From Chloroflexaceae bacterium UBA1466 (GTDB taxonomy: Bacteria; Chloroflexota; Chloroflexia; Chloroflexales; Chloroflexaceae): a stretch of DNA of 8,846 nucleotides. A program made the translations under genes and the position numbers. This document shows, piece by piece, positions 1 to 6,190 of this stretch (positions are counted from its first letter, which is position 1; every line of letters begins with the position of its first letter). The DNA lies in NCBI GenBank assembly GCA_002325605.1, contig DCSM01000057.1, forward strand, positions 1-8,846. The letters run 5' to 3'. The notes beneath the pieces were generated by a model, which saw only the letters and a program-made list of their open reading frames with translations, had not been told where the DNA came from and did not search any database.

Positions 1-248
1 ACTGTCCCCACCGCCAGCAATAAACCCAACCGATAACTAATGCGTTTCATGCGGGCATAAGCGATTGTCCCCGATAAGCTATTGATAAAAACTACGGCTA
101 ACGAAATACTTGTCAGAAATTCAGCTTTTTGTTGAGGATAGAGCAGAAGCAAAGTTGGTAAAAGAATAAAGCCGCCACCGATTCCGACCAGCGTTCCATA
201 GAAACCAGTGAAAAAACCTAGCGGAATAAGCCAGAGATGTTCTAGCAT
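1..248 (-). CDS. TauE/SafE (TSUP) family membrane permease, N-terminal part (3' end off the window)
   Basis: This is a partial gene: 82 codons are visible and the reading frame is still open at base 1. The product begins MLEHLWLIPLGFFTGFYG and carries the Gly-rich stretch VGIGGGFILLPTL at residues 21-33. That stretch is typical of the first membrane helix of the TauE/SafE family, whose members export or import small anions such as sulfite, sulfoacetate or taurine-derived ions across the cytoplasmic membrane. A second hydrophobic helix spans about residues 44-65 and ends in ARMKRI, also family-like. The substrate cannot be told from the sequence. The ATG lies 25 bases after the stop of the upstream Ser/Thr kinase on the same strand, so the two are probably co-transcribed. 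No clear Shine-Dalgarno sequence precedes it, which suggests weak or coupled translation. Confidence 0.85.
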   Translation of the reverse strand, partial: MLEHLWLIPLGFFTGFYGTLVGIGGGFILLPTLLLLYPQQKAEFLTSISLAVVFINSLSGTIAYARMKRISYRLGLLLAVGT

Positions 249-273
249 GTTACTTTTAACTTATCTTATTTCA

Positions 274-1974
274 TCAAAACCATAAACTAAACCACATGGC
301 CAACGTCAAAAATAACCAAATCGCCACACCGCCGACGATATTGAGCATAAAAGCAAGGGTAGCTGCTTGGAGCAAAAGGCACTCAAGGCAAAAGACTTTT
401 TCGTTTGCGCCCCGCAGACCGCAAACGAGGGCCGCCAACAGCACCAGCACGACAGCAAAACCTGCAAAAGGTTGCTGGCAAATGGGCCAGCTTGAGAAGG
501 CCAGCACGCCGCCCATCTCCGTAAGTTTTTTGCCCACCTTTTCGGCCAAAAAGAACCCTACGAAATTTCCAGCCGCATTGCCCAAACCTGCGCCCAACCC
601 CCCAGCGAGAAAACCACCCAACGTTCGGACGAGCATGCGGCCAATGAAGCCCCGGTCGACATCCTTAATCGCTTGCCCCATCCGCTGGAGCCTGGCCCCA
701 AGCGACAAATCTTTCGCCCCCAGAGCGGGGGCGGTGGGCAAAAAAAACGGTTGTGCTGCCCCAAACCCTTCTTGGTTTTGCATGAGGGGCCCAGGCTGCG
801 AGGCTATGAAAGTTACCTGATTGGGAGCAGAATCGCCATTTGGGATCGCCGAAGGTTGGGGAGCAACAGGCGGCGGAATTGAGCGTTTGAGCGCGGGCAA
901 GGCTCCGCCACTGGGCTGCAATTCCCGGCCCAGCGGCCTATTGTCCGCCATGGTTGGCGCAGTCGGCTCAAAGCTGGGCGGGTTTGGCTCACTGAGTTGC
1001 TGCCCAAGAGAAATGCTCGGCGGCCCCTGGGGTTCTGAAAGAGGCCCTGCGCCTTGAGCCGCTAATTTTTGCGCTCTTAAAAAGGCCTGCTGGAGCTTAG
1101 GGCGTTGCAAGGCGGGAACTTGATCTTGCGTTACTTTGGTAAAGAAGGTTTCTGTTCCAGAGTCCATAAAGTCTGCTAAAGCTGCTGGCAAAGTTGCTTC
1201 CAAGAGCTTCAATCCGGCCTTAGCACTTGCGGGGCGTTCGTTAGGTTCAAGAGCCAACATTTGAACTAAAGCCTGTTCTAATTGCACTGCAACGCCAGGC
1301 TTGCGGGGAGGAGCCAGCGGAGTCCCTTGCAAACGGGCAAAAGCCAGCGTGGGGCAATAGCCCATCAAGAGATGATAAGCCGTCGCCGCCAGACTATAAA
1401 GATCGGTCCGCGCATCGCTCGGATGCCCGTTTAGCTGCTCCGGTGGCGCATAAGCTGGCGTACCTGATTTATTCACAATCGTCAGCGTTGAAGGCCCTTG
1501 TTTGGCAATCCCAAAATCTAACAAAATGTAATGCCCATTAGACCGTAGTTTGATATTTGCGGGCTTGAGGTCGCGGTGAATAATGCCTGCACTATGTAAT
1601 TGCACCAGATTGCGTAACATTGCGCGTAAGAAACGTTCTGTCTCTTCGCCACTCCACGGTCCTGTTTGATTCAGATGGTCTTCCAGGGTCTCACCATCAA
1701 TATATTCCATTACTAAGTAGGCCGTTAGCAGAGCATCATCTTTCCAACGATCATAGAGATGGGGAATAAATGCAAAATCCGAAGCATAATGCGCTAAAAT
1801 CGCTACTTCATGCTCAATTAAGCTCCAATGAGTAACAGAAATTGCGTTAATTTCCTTGAGCGCTACATAACGATTAAGGTTCTGGTCAAAAGCCTGATAG
1901 ACTTTCCCAAAACCCCCTTCGCCCAACTTGCGAACAATAAGATACCTTTCCTGTAGCAAAACTTCAGCAGTCAT
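274..1974 (-). CDS. Hanks-type Ser/Thr protein kinase with Pro-rich linker and hydrophobic C-terminal anchor
   Basis: The 566-residue product transfers phosphate from ATP to Ser/Thr of unknown substrates. The N-terminal kinase domain (about 10-260) has every catalytic element: glycine loop GEGGFGKVY (18-26), ATP-binding Lys40 in VALK, alpha-C Glu56, HRDLKPAN (133-140, Asp135 and Asn140), DFG (153-155), activation-segment end GTPAYAPPEQ (171-180), DLYSL (191-195) and Arg247 in NERP. Residues about 300-420 are a low-complexity linker rich in Pro, Gln, Ser and Ala. A Gly-rich segment (about 443-478) resembles a glycine-zipper membrane-interacting helix. Three strongly hydrophobic stretches follow (about 501-520, 526-545, 547-566), so the protein is probably held in the membrane with the kinase in the cytoplasm. 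No known extracellular sensor (PASTA, WD40, TPR) is present. GGGAAGG sits about 8 bases before the ATG. It is divergent to the NERD-pseudokinase gene and lies upstream of the permease gene. Confidence 0.95.
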   Translation of the reverse strand: MTAEVLLQERYLIVRKLGEGGFGKVYQAFDQNLNRYVALKEINAISVTHWSLIEHEVAILAHYASDFAFIPHLYDRWKDDALLTAYLVMEYIDGETLEDHLNQTGPWSGEETERFLRAMLRNLVQLHSAGIIHRDLKPANIKLRSNGHYILLDFGIAKQGPSTLTIVNKSGTPAYAPPEQLNGHPSDARTDLYSLAATAYHLLMGYCPTLAFARLQGTPLAPPRKPGVAVQLEQALVQMLALEPNERPASAKAGLKLLEATLPAALADFMDSGTETFFTKVTQDQVPALQRPKLQQAFLRAQKLAAQGAGPLSEPQGPPSISLGQQLSEPNPPSFEPTAPTMADNRPLGRELQPSGGALPALKRSIPPPVAPQPSAIPNGDSAPNQVTFIASQPGPLMQNQEGFGAAQPFFLPTAPALGAKDLSLGARLQRMGQAIKDVDRGFIGRMLVRTLGGFLAGGLGAGLGNAAGNFVGFFLAEKVGKKLTEMGGVLAFSSWPICQQPFAGFAVVLVLLAALVCGLRGANEKVFCLECLLLQAATLAFMLNIVGGVAIWLFLTLAMWFSLWF

Positions 1975-2036
1975 ACTGCCCTTCCCTGCCTGCCAATAAG
2001 TGCAAACTTTTCAAATTACTTCTATCTAATTCATCT

Positions 2037-2065
2037 ATCATAACAAAGTACTGAGAACAATGCAA
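2037..2065 (-). promoter_or_regulatory. Predicted sigma-70-type promoter of the Ser/Thr kinase gene
   Basis: Reading the minus strand, TTGCAT (-35, bases 2065-2060) is followed after 17 bases by TATGAT (-10, bases 2042-2037). The -10 matches five of six consensus bases and the -35 only three. The transcript would start near 2030, leaving a leader of about 55 bases before the kinase ATG at 1974. This is a prediction from sequence only. Confidence 0.5.
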
Positions 2066-2155
2066 CGGGCGAGCGGTTTGCTTCGGCGGCCAGTTTGCAG
2101 AAACGGCGCAAGAATCGGTGCTTTAAGGCCTGCGTTTGAAGGGCCAAAGCAATTC

Positions 2156-2184
2156 TTGTCTTCTGAATGGTTTTAAGCTACAAT
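2156..2184 (+). promoter_or_regulatory. Predicted sigma-70-type promoter of the NERD-pseudokinase gene
   Basis: TTGTCT (2156-2161) and TACAAT (2179-2184) are separated by exactly 17 bases. The -10 matches five of six consensus bases and the -35 four of six. Transcription would begin near 2191 and give a leader of about 70 bases. The promoter faces away from the kinase promoter about 90 bases to its left, so the intergenic region is a divergent control region. Confidence 0.5.
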
Positions 2185-2203
2185 AAGCGGTGGCTGGAGT
2201 TGG

Positions 2204-2226
2204 CTCCGCGAAGTTCTCCTGCGGAG
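2204..2226 (+). promoter_or_regulatory. Stem-loop in the leader of the NERD-pseudokinase mRNA
   Basis: CTCCGC (2204-2209) and GCGGAG (2221-2226) form a perfect 6-bp GC-rich stem with an 11-base loop. Flanking GCGG (2187-2190) and CCGC (2234-2237) could form an outer helix. The right arm overlaps a GGAGG (2223-2227) lying 35 bases before the ATG, too far to serve that start directly. Closer to the ATG there is no Shine-Dalgarno-like sequence, so the structured leader may affect translation. It matches no riboswitch class I recognise. Confidence 0.35.
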
Positions 2227-2262
2227 GTTTAAGCCGCGCTCATTTGCTAAGTAGCAGCCCTT

Positions 2263-3585
2263 ATGTCATTGACCATTCTGCCTGGCGCACCAGGCATCAC
2301 AATTGGGAATTTGCTGGCCCAAAAGTTTCTGGAAGAGGCTTTGGCGACCAGCAATGGCTTCCTGTTGCTCAATTATCATTTTGGGTGGGCCGCTTCTTTG
2401 ACGGCCTACGATTTGATTTTGATCAATGAGCAAGGCGTTTGGGTCTTGGAAATTTGGCATTGGGCAGGGTCAATCACGCTTGGCCCAGAGCCTTGGCTCC
2501 ATCACGGGCGGGCTTACCCCAACCCGCTGGGCCTGGTACACCAGAAAGCTGTGCAATTGGAAGCTCGGTTGCAAGAGCTTGGGCTGGTGCAAATTCCTGT
2601 GACGGGATTAGTTCTGCTGTCACGGGCTGAAACCCAGTTAAAGCCAGTCGATTCGTCACAGCAAGGGATTTTCTCACTCAATTCAGCTTTAATTGCGACT
2701 TTGACTCAGCCTTCAAGCACCCTTAAACAGAGTTTTTCGAGATCGCTCCAGCAATGGCTTGTGGAGGCTTTGACCAATCAGCGCCAAGACCCACCGCCGC
2801 AGTTGGTGGATAACTATCATCTTTTGCGAGAGTTAGTTCCTAATGCAATTTGGCCGACTTATGAGGCGCAAAATGTGCGGTTTGAGTATCGACGGGCTTG
2901 GCTCAAACGTTACCAAATGTTAGGTTTTCAAGCCACAGCAGCTTTAGAAGCCGCTCAACAGCAATTTCAAAGGGCCATGGAGCCTGTTCTTCAGTTGCAA
3001 GCACATCCTAATCTGCTGCGAATCTATGGTTTTTGGCTCCGGCCCGAAGAAACGAACGTTACGTGGCTTGGGCTGGAATGGCTTGAAGGGCAAACTTTGG
3101 CAACTTACCTGAATCGCCCATATCCCTTTACTTTTGGCGAACAGTGTCAGATTCTCCATCCCGTAGCCAGCGCCTTAGCCTATTGTCATCGCCAAGGCGT
3201 GCTTCACGGCCAGCTAAACCCGTGGAGCGTTTTTCTGGTCGACGACGGGAGGGTCAAATTACGCAACTTTGAGCAAGCCCGCTTGCCCCCGTTGAGCAAA
3301 AACCTGGCCCAGCCCAACCATCCCGCCGCCGCCAGCTTCGTTGCGCCCGAAGCCCTTTCGCAGCCTGCCGCCGCCGATGAGCGCAGCGACCTTTATGCCC
3401 TGGGAATGATCTGGTCTGCTTTGCTCTGGCAAGCTCTCCCGCCAACCTCCGTAGATTTAGCGCGGGTGGCCCAAGCGGCCCTTCCGGCCCAAGCCAAAGA
3501 CCTTTTGACTCGTTTGGTGGCTTTCGCGCCGAACGAACGACCTTCCAGGGCGCAAGAAGTGACGGCCTGGCTTGATCAATGCTAA
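2263..3585 (+). CDS. NERD domain-pseudokinase fusion protein
   Basis: The 440-residue protein has two domains. Residues about 8-120 look like a NERD (nuclease-related) domain: a strand pair AYDLILINEQGVWVLEI (48-64), then AYPNPLG (84-90) and a helix with QKAVQLEARL, matching the family pattern of D, ExK and NPL. Asp50 and Glu63 are in place, but the ExK lysine is Trp65. Residues about 203-438 have a protein-kinase fold: possible ATP Lys215, HPNLLRIYG (248-256), hinge LEWLEGQTL (271-279), APE (361-363), SDLYALG (375-381) and NERPSR (424-429). The HRD motif reads HGQLNP (315-320, no catalytic Asp) and DFG reads NFE (335-337), so phosphotransfer is unlikely. NERD plus kinase-fold architecture is known from PglW-like proteins of phage-defence loci, but no other defence gene is visible here. 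The ATG is the only sensible start, because an in-frame stop lies 15 bases upstream. There is no nearby Shine-Dalgarno. No membrane segment is seen. Confidence 0.85.
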   Translation: MSLTILPGAPGITIGNLLAQKFLEEALATSNGFLLLNYHFGWAASLTAYDLILINEQGVWVLEIWHWAGSITLGPEPWLHHGRAYPNPLGLVHQKAVQLEARLQELGLVQIPVTGLVLLSRAETQLKPVDSSQQGIFSLNSALIATLTQPSSTLKQSFSRSLQQWLVEALTNQRQDPPPQLVDNYHLLRELVPNAIWPTYEAQNVRFEYRRAWLKRYQMLGFQATAALEAAQQQFQRAMEPVLQLQAHPNLLRIYGFWLRPEETNVTWLGLEWLEGQTLATYLNRPYPFTFGEQCQILHPVASALAYCHRQGVLHGQLNPWSVFLVDDGRVKLRNFEQARLPPLSKNLAQPNHPAAASFVAPEALSQPAAADERSDLYALGMIWSALLWQALPPTSVDLARVAQAALPAQAKDLLTRLVAFAPNERPSRAQEVTAWLDQC

Positions 3586-3647
3586 ATCCCCAGCTAATCT
3601 GTGGGCGGTCTCATAACTGTTGGAATCGCAAAGCTCGCTACCTTGTC

Positions 3648-3653
3648 GAGGAG
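3648..3653 (+). promoter_or_regulatory. Ribosome binding site that fixes the start of the pseudo-receiver gene
   Basis: GAGGAG lies 8 bases before the ATG at 3662. It favours that ATG over an in-frame TTG at 3620, which has no Shine-Dalgarno and would add 14 residues not resembling any receiver N-terminus. Confidence 0.75.
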
Positions 3654-3661
3654 TTTCGTCT

Positions 3662-4033
3662 ATGTCTACTTCGATTGCTGTGGTTGCCTGCAATGCAAGC
3701 ACGCGGGAAAGGCTTGTTGGGCTGATCCCAGCGGCTGCTTTTAGCATCACGGCTTTTCCGCCCCCGTCGCCTGATGCGCCCCTTCCCGCGACTCCGCAAC
3801 TGTTCGTGCTGGCGCTGCCAGGCTTGGAAACGCCCGAAGAACAGCTTATTGAACGCCTTCGGGCTGCCGAAGCTACAGCCAATATCCCGATTGTGATTGC
3901 CAGTGCCCTGCCGATGATTGACCTCCAATCTGTGCCTTACGCCAGTGATTGGACGATTGCCATTGTCGAAGAACCAGTCAAAGCTGACATTCTCTTAGAT
4001 ACAATGCAGTTTCTGTTGAACCCTGAAGGTTAA
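3662..4033 (+). CDS. Single-domain receiver-like protein lacking phosphorylation residues (pseudo-receiver)
   Basis: The 123-residue product has the alternating strand-helix pattern of a response-regulator receiver domain. Strand 1 is IAVVAC (5-10), then helix STRERLVGLI, strand 3 QLFVLALPGL (46-55), helix EEQLIERLRAAEA, strand 4 IPIVIASAL (75-83), strand 5 WTIAIVEEPV (97-106), and a final helix ADILLDTMQFLL. In active receivers strand 1 ends in an acidic pair, strand 3 ends in the phospho-acceptor Asp before MPG, and strand 5 ends in Lys-Pro. Here these positions read ACN, LALPG and EEP, so none of the catalytic residues remain. There is no output domain. The gene follows the NERD-pseudokinase by 76 bases on the same strand. 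They may share a transcript, although a weak promoter-like pair (TTGATC 3572-3577, TAATCT 3595-3600, 17-base spacer) lies between them. The receiver call rests on fold pattern, not on catalytic motifs. Confidence 0.65.
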   Translation: MSTSIAVVACNASTRERLVGLIPAAAFSITAFPPPSPDAPLPATPQLFVLALPGLETPEEQLIERLRAAEATANIPIVIASALPMIDLQSVPYASDWTIAIVEEPVKADILLDTMQFLLNPEG

Positions 4034-4060
4034 ACCGCTTTTTATCGCTCGGAATATCAC

Positions 4061-4078
4061 GGGTCAAGCTTTTGACCC
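4061..4078 (+). promoter_or_regulatory. Perfect inverted repeat abutting the ferritin ribosome binding site
   Basis: GGGTCAA (4061-4067) and TTGACCC (4072-4078) form a perfect 7-bp stem with tetraloop GCTT. The next bases, AAGGAG (4079-4084), are the ferritin ribosome binding site, 12 bases before the ATG. The repeat could be a DNA operator for a dimeric repressor or an mRNA hairpin at the 5' side of the Shine-Dalgarno. It is a poor terminator because six bases, including the ribosome site, separate it from the T run. It does not resemble a consensus Fur box. Confidence 0.5.
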
Positions 4079-4096
4079 AAGGAGTTTTTCAAAATC

Positions 4097-4588
4097 ATGT
4101 TGAGTAAAACCATCGAGACCGCGATCAATGCCCAGATCACCGCAGAATTTTCCTCTGCCCATGCCTATCTTGCCATTTCAGCCTATTTTGAAGCGCAAAG
4201 CTTGCCAGGGTTTGCCACTTGGATGCGTGTCCAAAGCCAAGAAGAGTCTTCCCATGCGATGAAACTCTTTAATTATCTCAATGACCGTGGAGGCCGGGTG
4301 GTTTTGCAAGCCCTTAGCCAGCCCACGAACGATTTTGCTTCGCCTTTGGCCGCTTTTGAGCAAGCCTTAGAAAGCGAATGTAAAGTAACGGCAGCGATTA
4401 ACGAAATCTATGCGTTGGCCCTCAAGGAAAATGATTATCCGACGCAGATAATGCTTCAATGGTTTATTGAGGAACAAGTCGAAGAAGAAAAAACGGCTGG
4501 GGAAATTGTTACAACCCTCAAGCGGGTGGGAGATCATTGGAATTCAATCATTATGCTTGACCGCCAACTTGGCAGCCGTACAGCGTAA
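4097..4588 (+). CDS. ftnA: Ferritin (FtnA-type, non-haem, ferroxidase-active)
   Basis: The 163-residue protein is a four-helix-bundle ferritin that should assemble into a 24-subunit cytoplasmic cage, oxidise Fe(II) and store it as a ferric mineral. The ferroxidase-centre residues are complete and fall at the same numbers as in E. coli FtnA: Glu17, Glu50, His53, Glu94 and Gln127, with nearby Tyr24. The third-site ligands Glu49, Glu126, Glu129 and Glu130 are also present. The signature EEQVEEEK (125-132) and LNDRGG (61-66) are typical of the family. There is no haem-ligand Met at the usual bacterioferritin position, so it is not Bfr. The start is supported by AAGGAG at 4079-4084. It lies 63 bases after the pseudo-receiver gene; a weak TTGAAC/TTTTAT promoter-like pair at 4016-4045 could drive it separately. 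An intrinsic terminator follows directly. Confidence 0.95.
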   Translation: MLSKTIETAINAQITAEFSSAHAYLAISAYFEAQSLPGFATWMRVQSQEESSHAMKLFNYLNDRGGRVVLQALSQPTNDFASPLAAFEQALESECKVTAAINEIYALALKENDYPTQIMLQWFIEEQVEEEKTAGEIVTTLKRVGDHWNSIIMLDRQLGSRTA

Positions 4589-4618
4589 CAAACGTTTTTA
4601 GCTTTTTCAAGCCTAAGA

Positions 4619-4679
4619 AAAAGGACATCTTCGCTCTTTTCAACTCAAAAAGAAACGAGATGTCCTTTTCTTTGTTTTT
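4619..4679 (+). terminator. Strong intrinsic terminator after ferritin
   Basis: AAAAGGACATCT (4619-4630) and AGATGTCCTTTT (4658-4669) are perfect 12-base inverted repeats. The interior (CGCTCTTTT versus AAAAAGAAACG) can extend the stem. The right arm runs into a T-rich tail to 4679. It separates the ferritin gene from the transhydrogenase operon. Confidence 0.85.
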
Positions 4680-4714
4680 AATCGATCATTAAAGAAGGGA
4701 ATCAGACTAAACAG

Positions 4715-5863
4715 ATGATTATCGGTCTGCTTAAAGAGTCTTTTCCAGGTGAACGGCGGGTGGCGCTGGTCCCGCAGGATTTTGCGGCGCTGCAAAAAGC
4801 GCAACTTTCAGTGGTGGTCGAGGCTGGCGCGGGGGCTGCCGCAGGCTATCCCGATGCGGCTTACCAAAGCGCTGGAGCTAAATTGCTCACTCGCGCAGAG
4901 GTTTTTACTCAAGCGGATTTGTTAGTTCAAGTACGGGCTGGGGGCGCAAATCCTGCTTTTTGTGCCACTGATTTGGCCCAAATGCGCGCAGGTCAAGGTT
5001 TAATCGCTTTTTTAGAGCCGCTTTCTGAGCCAAAATTGATGCAAAGTCTCGCTGAAAAAGAGATCACTGCTTTTTCAATGGATTTAATCCCACGGATCAC
5101 CCGGGCCCAGAGCATGGATGCGCTTTCGGCGATGGGAACCATCATCGGCTACAAAGCTGTCTTATTAGCGGCTTCGGCTTTGCCCAAAATGTTTCCCATG
5201 TTGATGACGGCAGCGGGCACGGTTCCACCCGCACGGGTTTTCGTAATTGGGGCCGGCGTGGCGGGATTGCAAGCCATCGCCACCGCCAAGCGGTTGGGCG
5301 CGAAAGTCCAAGCCTACGACGTGCGTTCTGCTGTCAAGGAGCAGGTCGAAAGCGTCGGCGCGAAATTTGTGGAATTGCCGCTGGAAACGGGCGAAGCTGA
5401 GGACAAAGGCGGCTATGCCAAAGAGCTTGCGGCAGCCAAAATTCAGCAGCAGCAAGAACTGATGGCCGAAGTTGTGGCGTATAACGACGTGGTGATCACG
5501 ACGGCGCTGATTCCAGGCAAAAAGGCTCCGCTCCTGCTCACTGCCGCAATGGTCAAGCGGATGCAACCAAGCTCTGTGCTTGTAGATTTGGCTGCCGAAC
5601 GCGGAGGGAATTGCGAACTGACGCGCCCTGGCGAAACGGTGGTGGTCAACGGCGTAACGATTTTGGGGCCTGTCAACTTGGCCAGCGAAGTGCCCTATCA
5701 CGCCAGCCAAATGTACAGCCGTAATTTGACAACCTTCTTGCGTAACTTGGTTAAGGATGGGCAGATCATGTTGAATATATCTGACGAGATCATTGCCGAA
5801 ACGCTTGTCACGCATAAAGGTGAGGTTGTTCAGGCACGGGTGAAAGATTTAATTGCAGCCTAA
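4715..5863 (+). CDS. pntAA: NAD(P) transhydrogenase subunit alpha part 1 (NAD(H)-binding domain I)
   Basis: The 382-residue soluble subunit binds NAD(H) and passes hydride to NADP+ in the beta subunit. Together with the two membrane subunits it couples this to proton movement and so makes NADPH. It starts IGLLKESFPGERRVALVP, the usual AlaDH/PNT N-terminal motif. The loop RITRAQSMDALS (127-138) places Arg127, Gln132, Asp135 and Ser138 at the numbers known from Rhodospirillum rubrum domain I. The nucleotide fold has GAGVAG (179-184) and Asp202, the acidic residue that selects NAD over NADP. The mobile loop with Tyr234 lies at about 222-240. The length matches stand-alone domain I proteins of three-gene systems and lacks the membrane helices fused to E. 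coli PntA. The ribosome site is weak (GAAGGG, 15 bases upstream). No clear promoter was found between the ferritin terminator and this ATG. Confidence 0.96.
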   Translation: MIIGLLKESFPGERRVALVPQDFAALQKAQLSVVVEAGAGAAAGYPDAAYQSAGAKLLTRAEVFTQADLLVQVRAGGANPAFCATDLAQMRAGQGLIAFLEPLSEPKLMQSLAEKEITAFSMDLIPRITRAQSMDALSAMGTIIGYKAVLLAASALPKMFPMLMTAAGTVPPARVFVIGAGVAGLQAIATAKRLGAKVQAYDVRSAVKEQVESVGAKFVELPLETGEAEDKGGYAKELAAAKIQQQQELMAEVVAYNDVVITTALIPGKKAPLLLTAAMVKRMQPSSVLVDLAAERGGNCELTRPGETVVVNGVTILGPVNLASEVPYHASQMYSRNLTTFLRNLVKDGQIMLNISDEIIAETLVTHKGEVVQARVKDLIAA

Positions 5864-5872
5864 GTTGGGTAG

Positions 5873-5878
5873 AAAGGA
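5873..5878 (+). promoter_or_regulatory. Ribosome binding site that fixes the pntAB start
   Basis: AAAGGA lies 10 bases before the ATG at 5889. This supports 5889 over an in-frame TTG at 5853, which would overlap the end of pntAA and add 12 charged residues before the first membrane helix. Confidence 0.75.
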
Positions 5879-5888
5879 ACGCTTTTCA

Positions 5889-6179
5889 ATGGAATCTGTG
5901 AATTTACTCATCGGGACTTTGACAATTTTTGTGTTGGCGATGTTTGTCGGCGCTGAGATCATCAATAAAGTTCCACCAACCTTACATACGCCGCTGATGT
6001 CTGGCTCAAATGCGATTTCAGGCATCACTATCGTTGGCTCACTCATCTCGGCGGGCAGCAAAATCACGCTTTTAACCACGATTTTAGGCTTACTTGCGAT
6101 CATTTTTGCGATGATCAATGTCGTTGGGGGCTTTATGGTAACTCACCGAATGCTAGAGATGTTTCAACGAAAGGCTTAA
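5889..6179 (+). CDS. pntAB: NAD(P) transhydrogenase subunit alpha part 2 (membrane domain)
   Basis: The 96-residue protein consists almost wholly of three membrane helices (about 5-24, 43-61, 65-86). With PntB it forms the proton channel of transhydrogenase. The motif LHTPLMSGSNAISGI (32-46) is the hallmark of this subunit and matches the corresponding HTPLMS-NAISGI segment at the C-terminus of E. coli PntA. It begins 25 bases after the pntAA stop and ends 11 bases before pntB, so the three genes form one transcription unit. A separate alpha-2 gene is the normal arrangement in many phyla and does not indicate a split or frameshift. Confidence 0.95.
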   Translation: MESVNLLIGTLTIFVLAMFVGAEIINKVPPTLHTPLMSGSNAISGITIVGSLISAGSKITLLTTILGLLAIIFAMINVVGGFMVTHRMLEMFQRKA

Positions 6180-6190
6180 AAAGCTAACTT

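Noticed and set aside
296..820. A 174-codon plus-strand open frame
   Set aside because: It lies wholly opposite the C-terminal coding part of the Ser/Thr kinase, is rich in Pro, Ala, Arg and Ser as expected for an antisense shadow, and has no ribosome site or domain.
2190..2429. A 79-codon plus-strand frame starting at GTG before the NERD-pseudokinase
   Set aside because: Most of it overlaps the N-terminal NERD coding region in another frame, it has no Shine-Dalgarno before the GTG, and its start coincides with the predicted transcription start. A leader peptide was considered but is not supported.
2263..3585. A BREX or other phage-defence locus around the NERD-kinase fusion
   Set aside because: The architecture resembles PglW-like proteins, but no methylase, PglZ, helicase or other defence component is present in the window; neighbours are ferritin and transhydrogenase.
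3457..3882. A 141-codon minus-strand open frame
   Set aside because: It runs antisense across the end of the NERD-pseudokinase and the pseudo-receiver, and both sense frames have coding features that this one lacks.
4061..4090. Intrinsic terminator between pseudo-receiver and ferritin
   Set aside because: The hairpin is short and the T run begins only after the AAGGAG ribosome site, so termination would be inefficient; an operator or leader hairpin fits better.
5165..5815. A 216-codon minus-strand open frame
   Set aside because: It is antisense to pntAA, whose product is conserved along its whole length; the antisense translation is His/Arg/Gln-rich with no motif.
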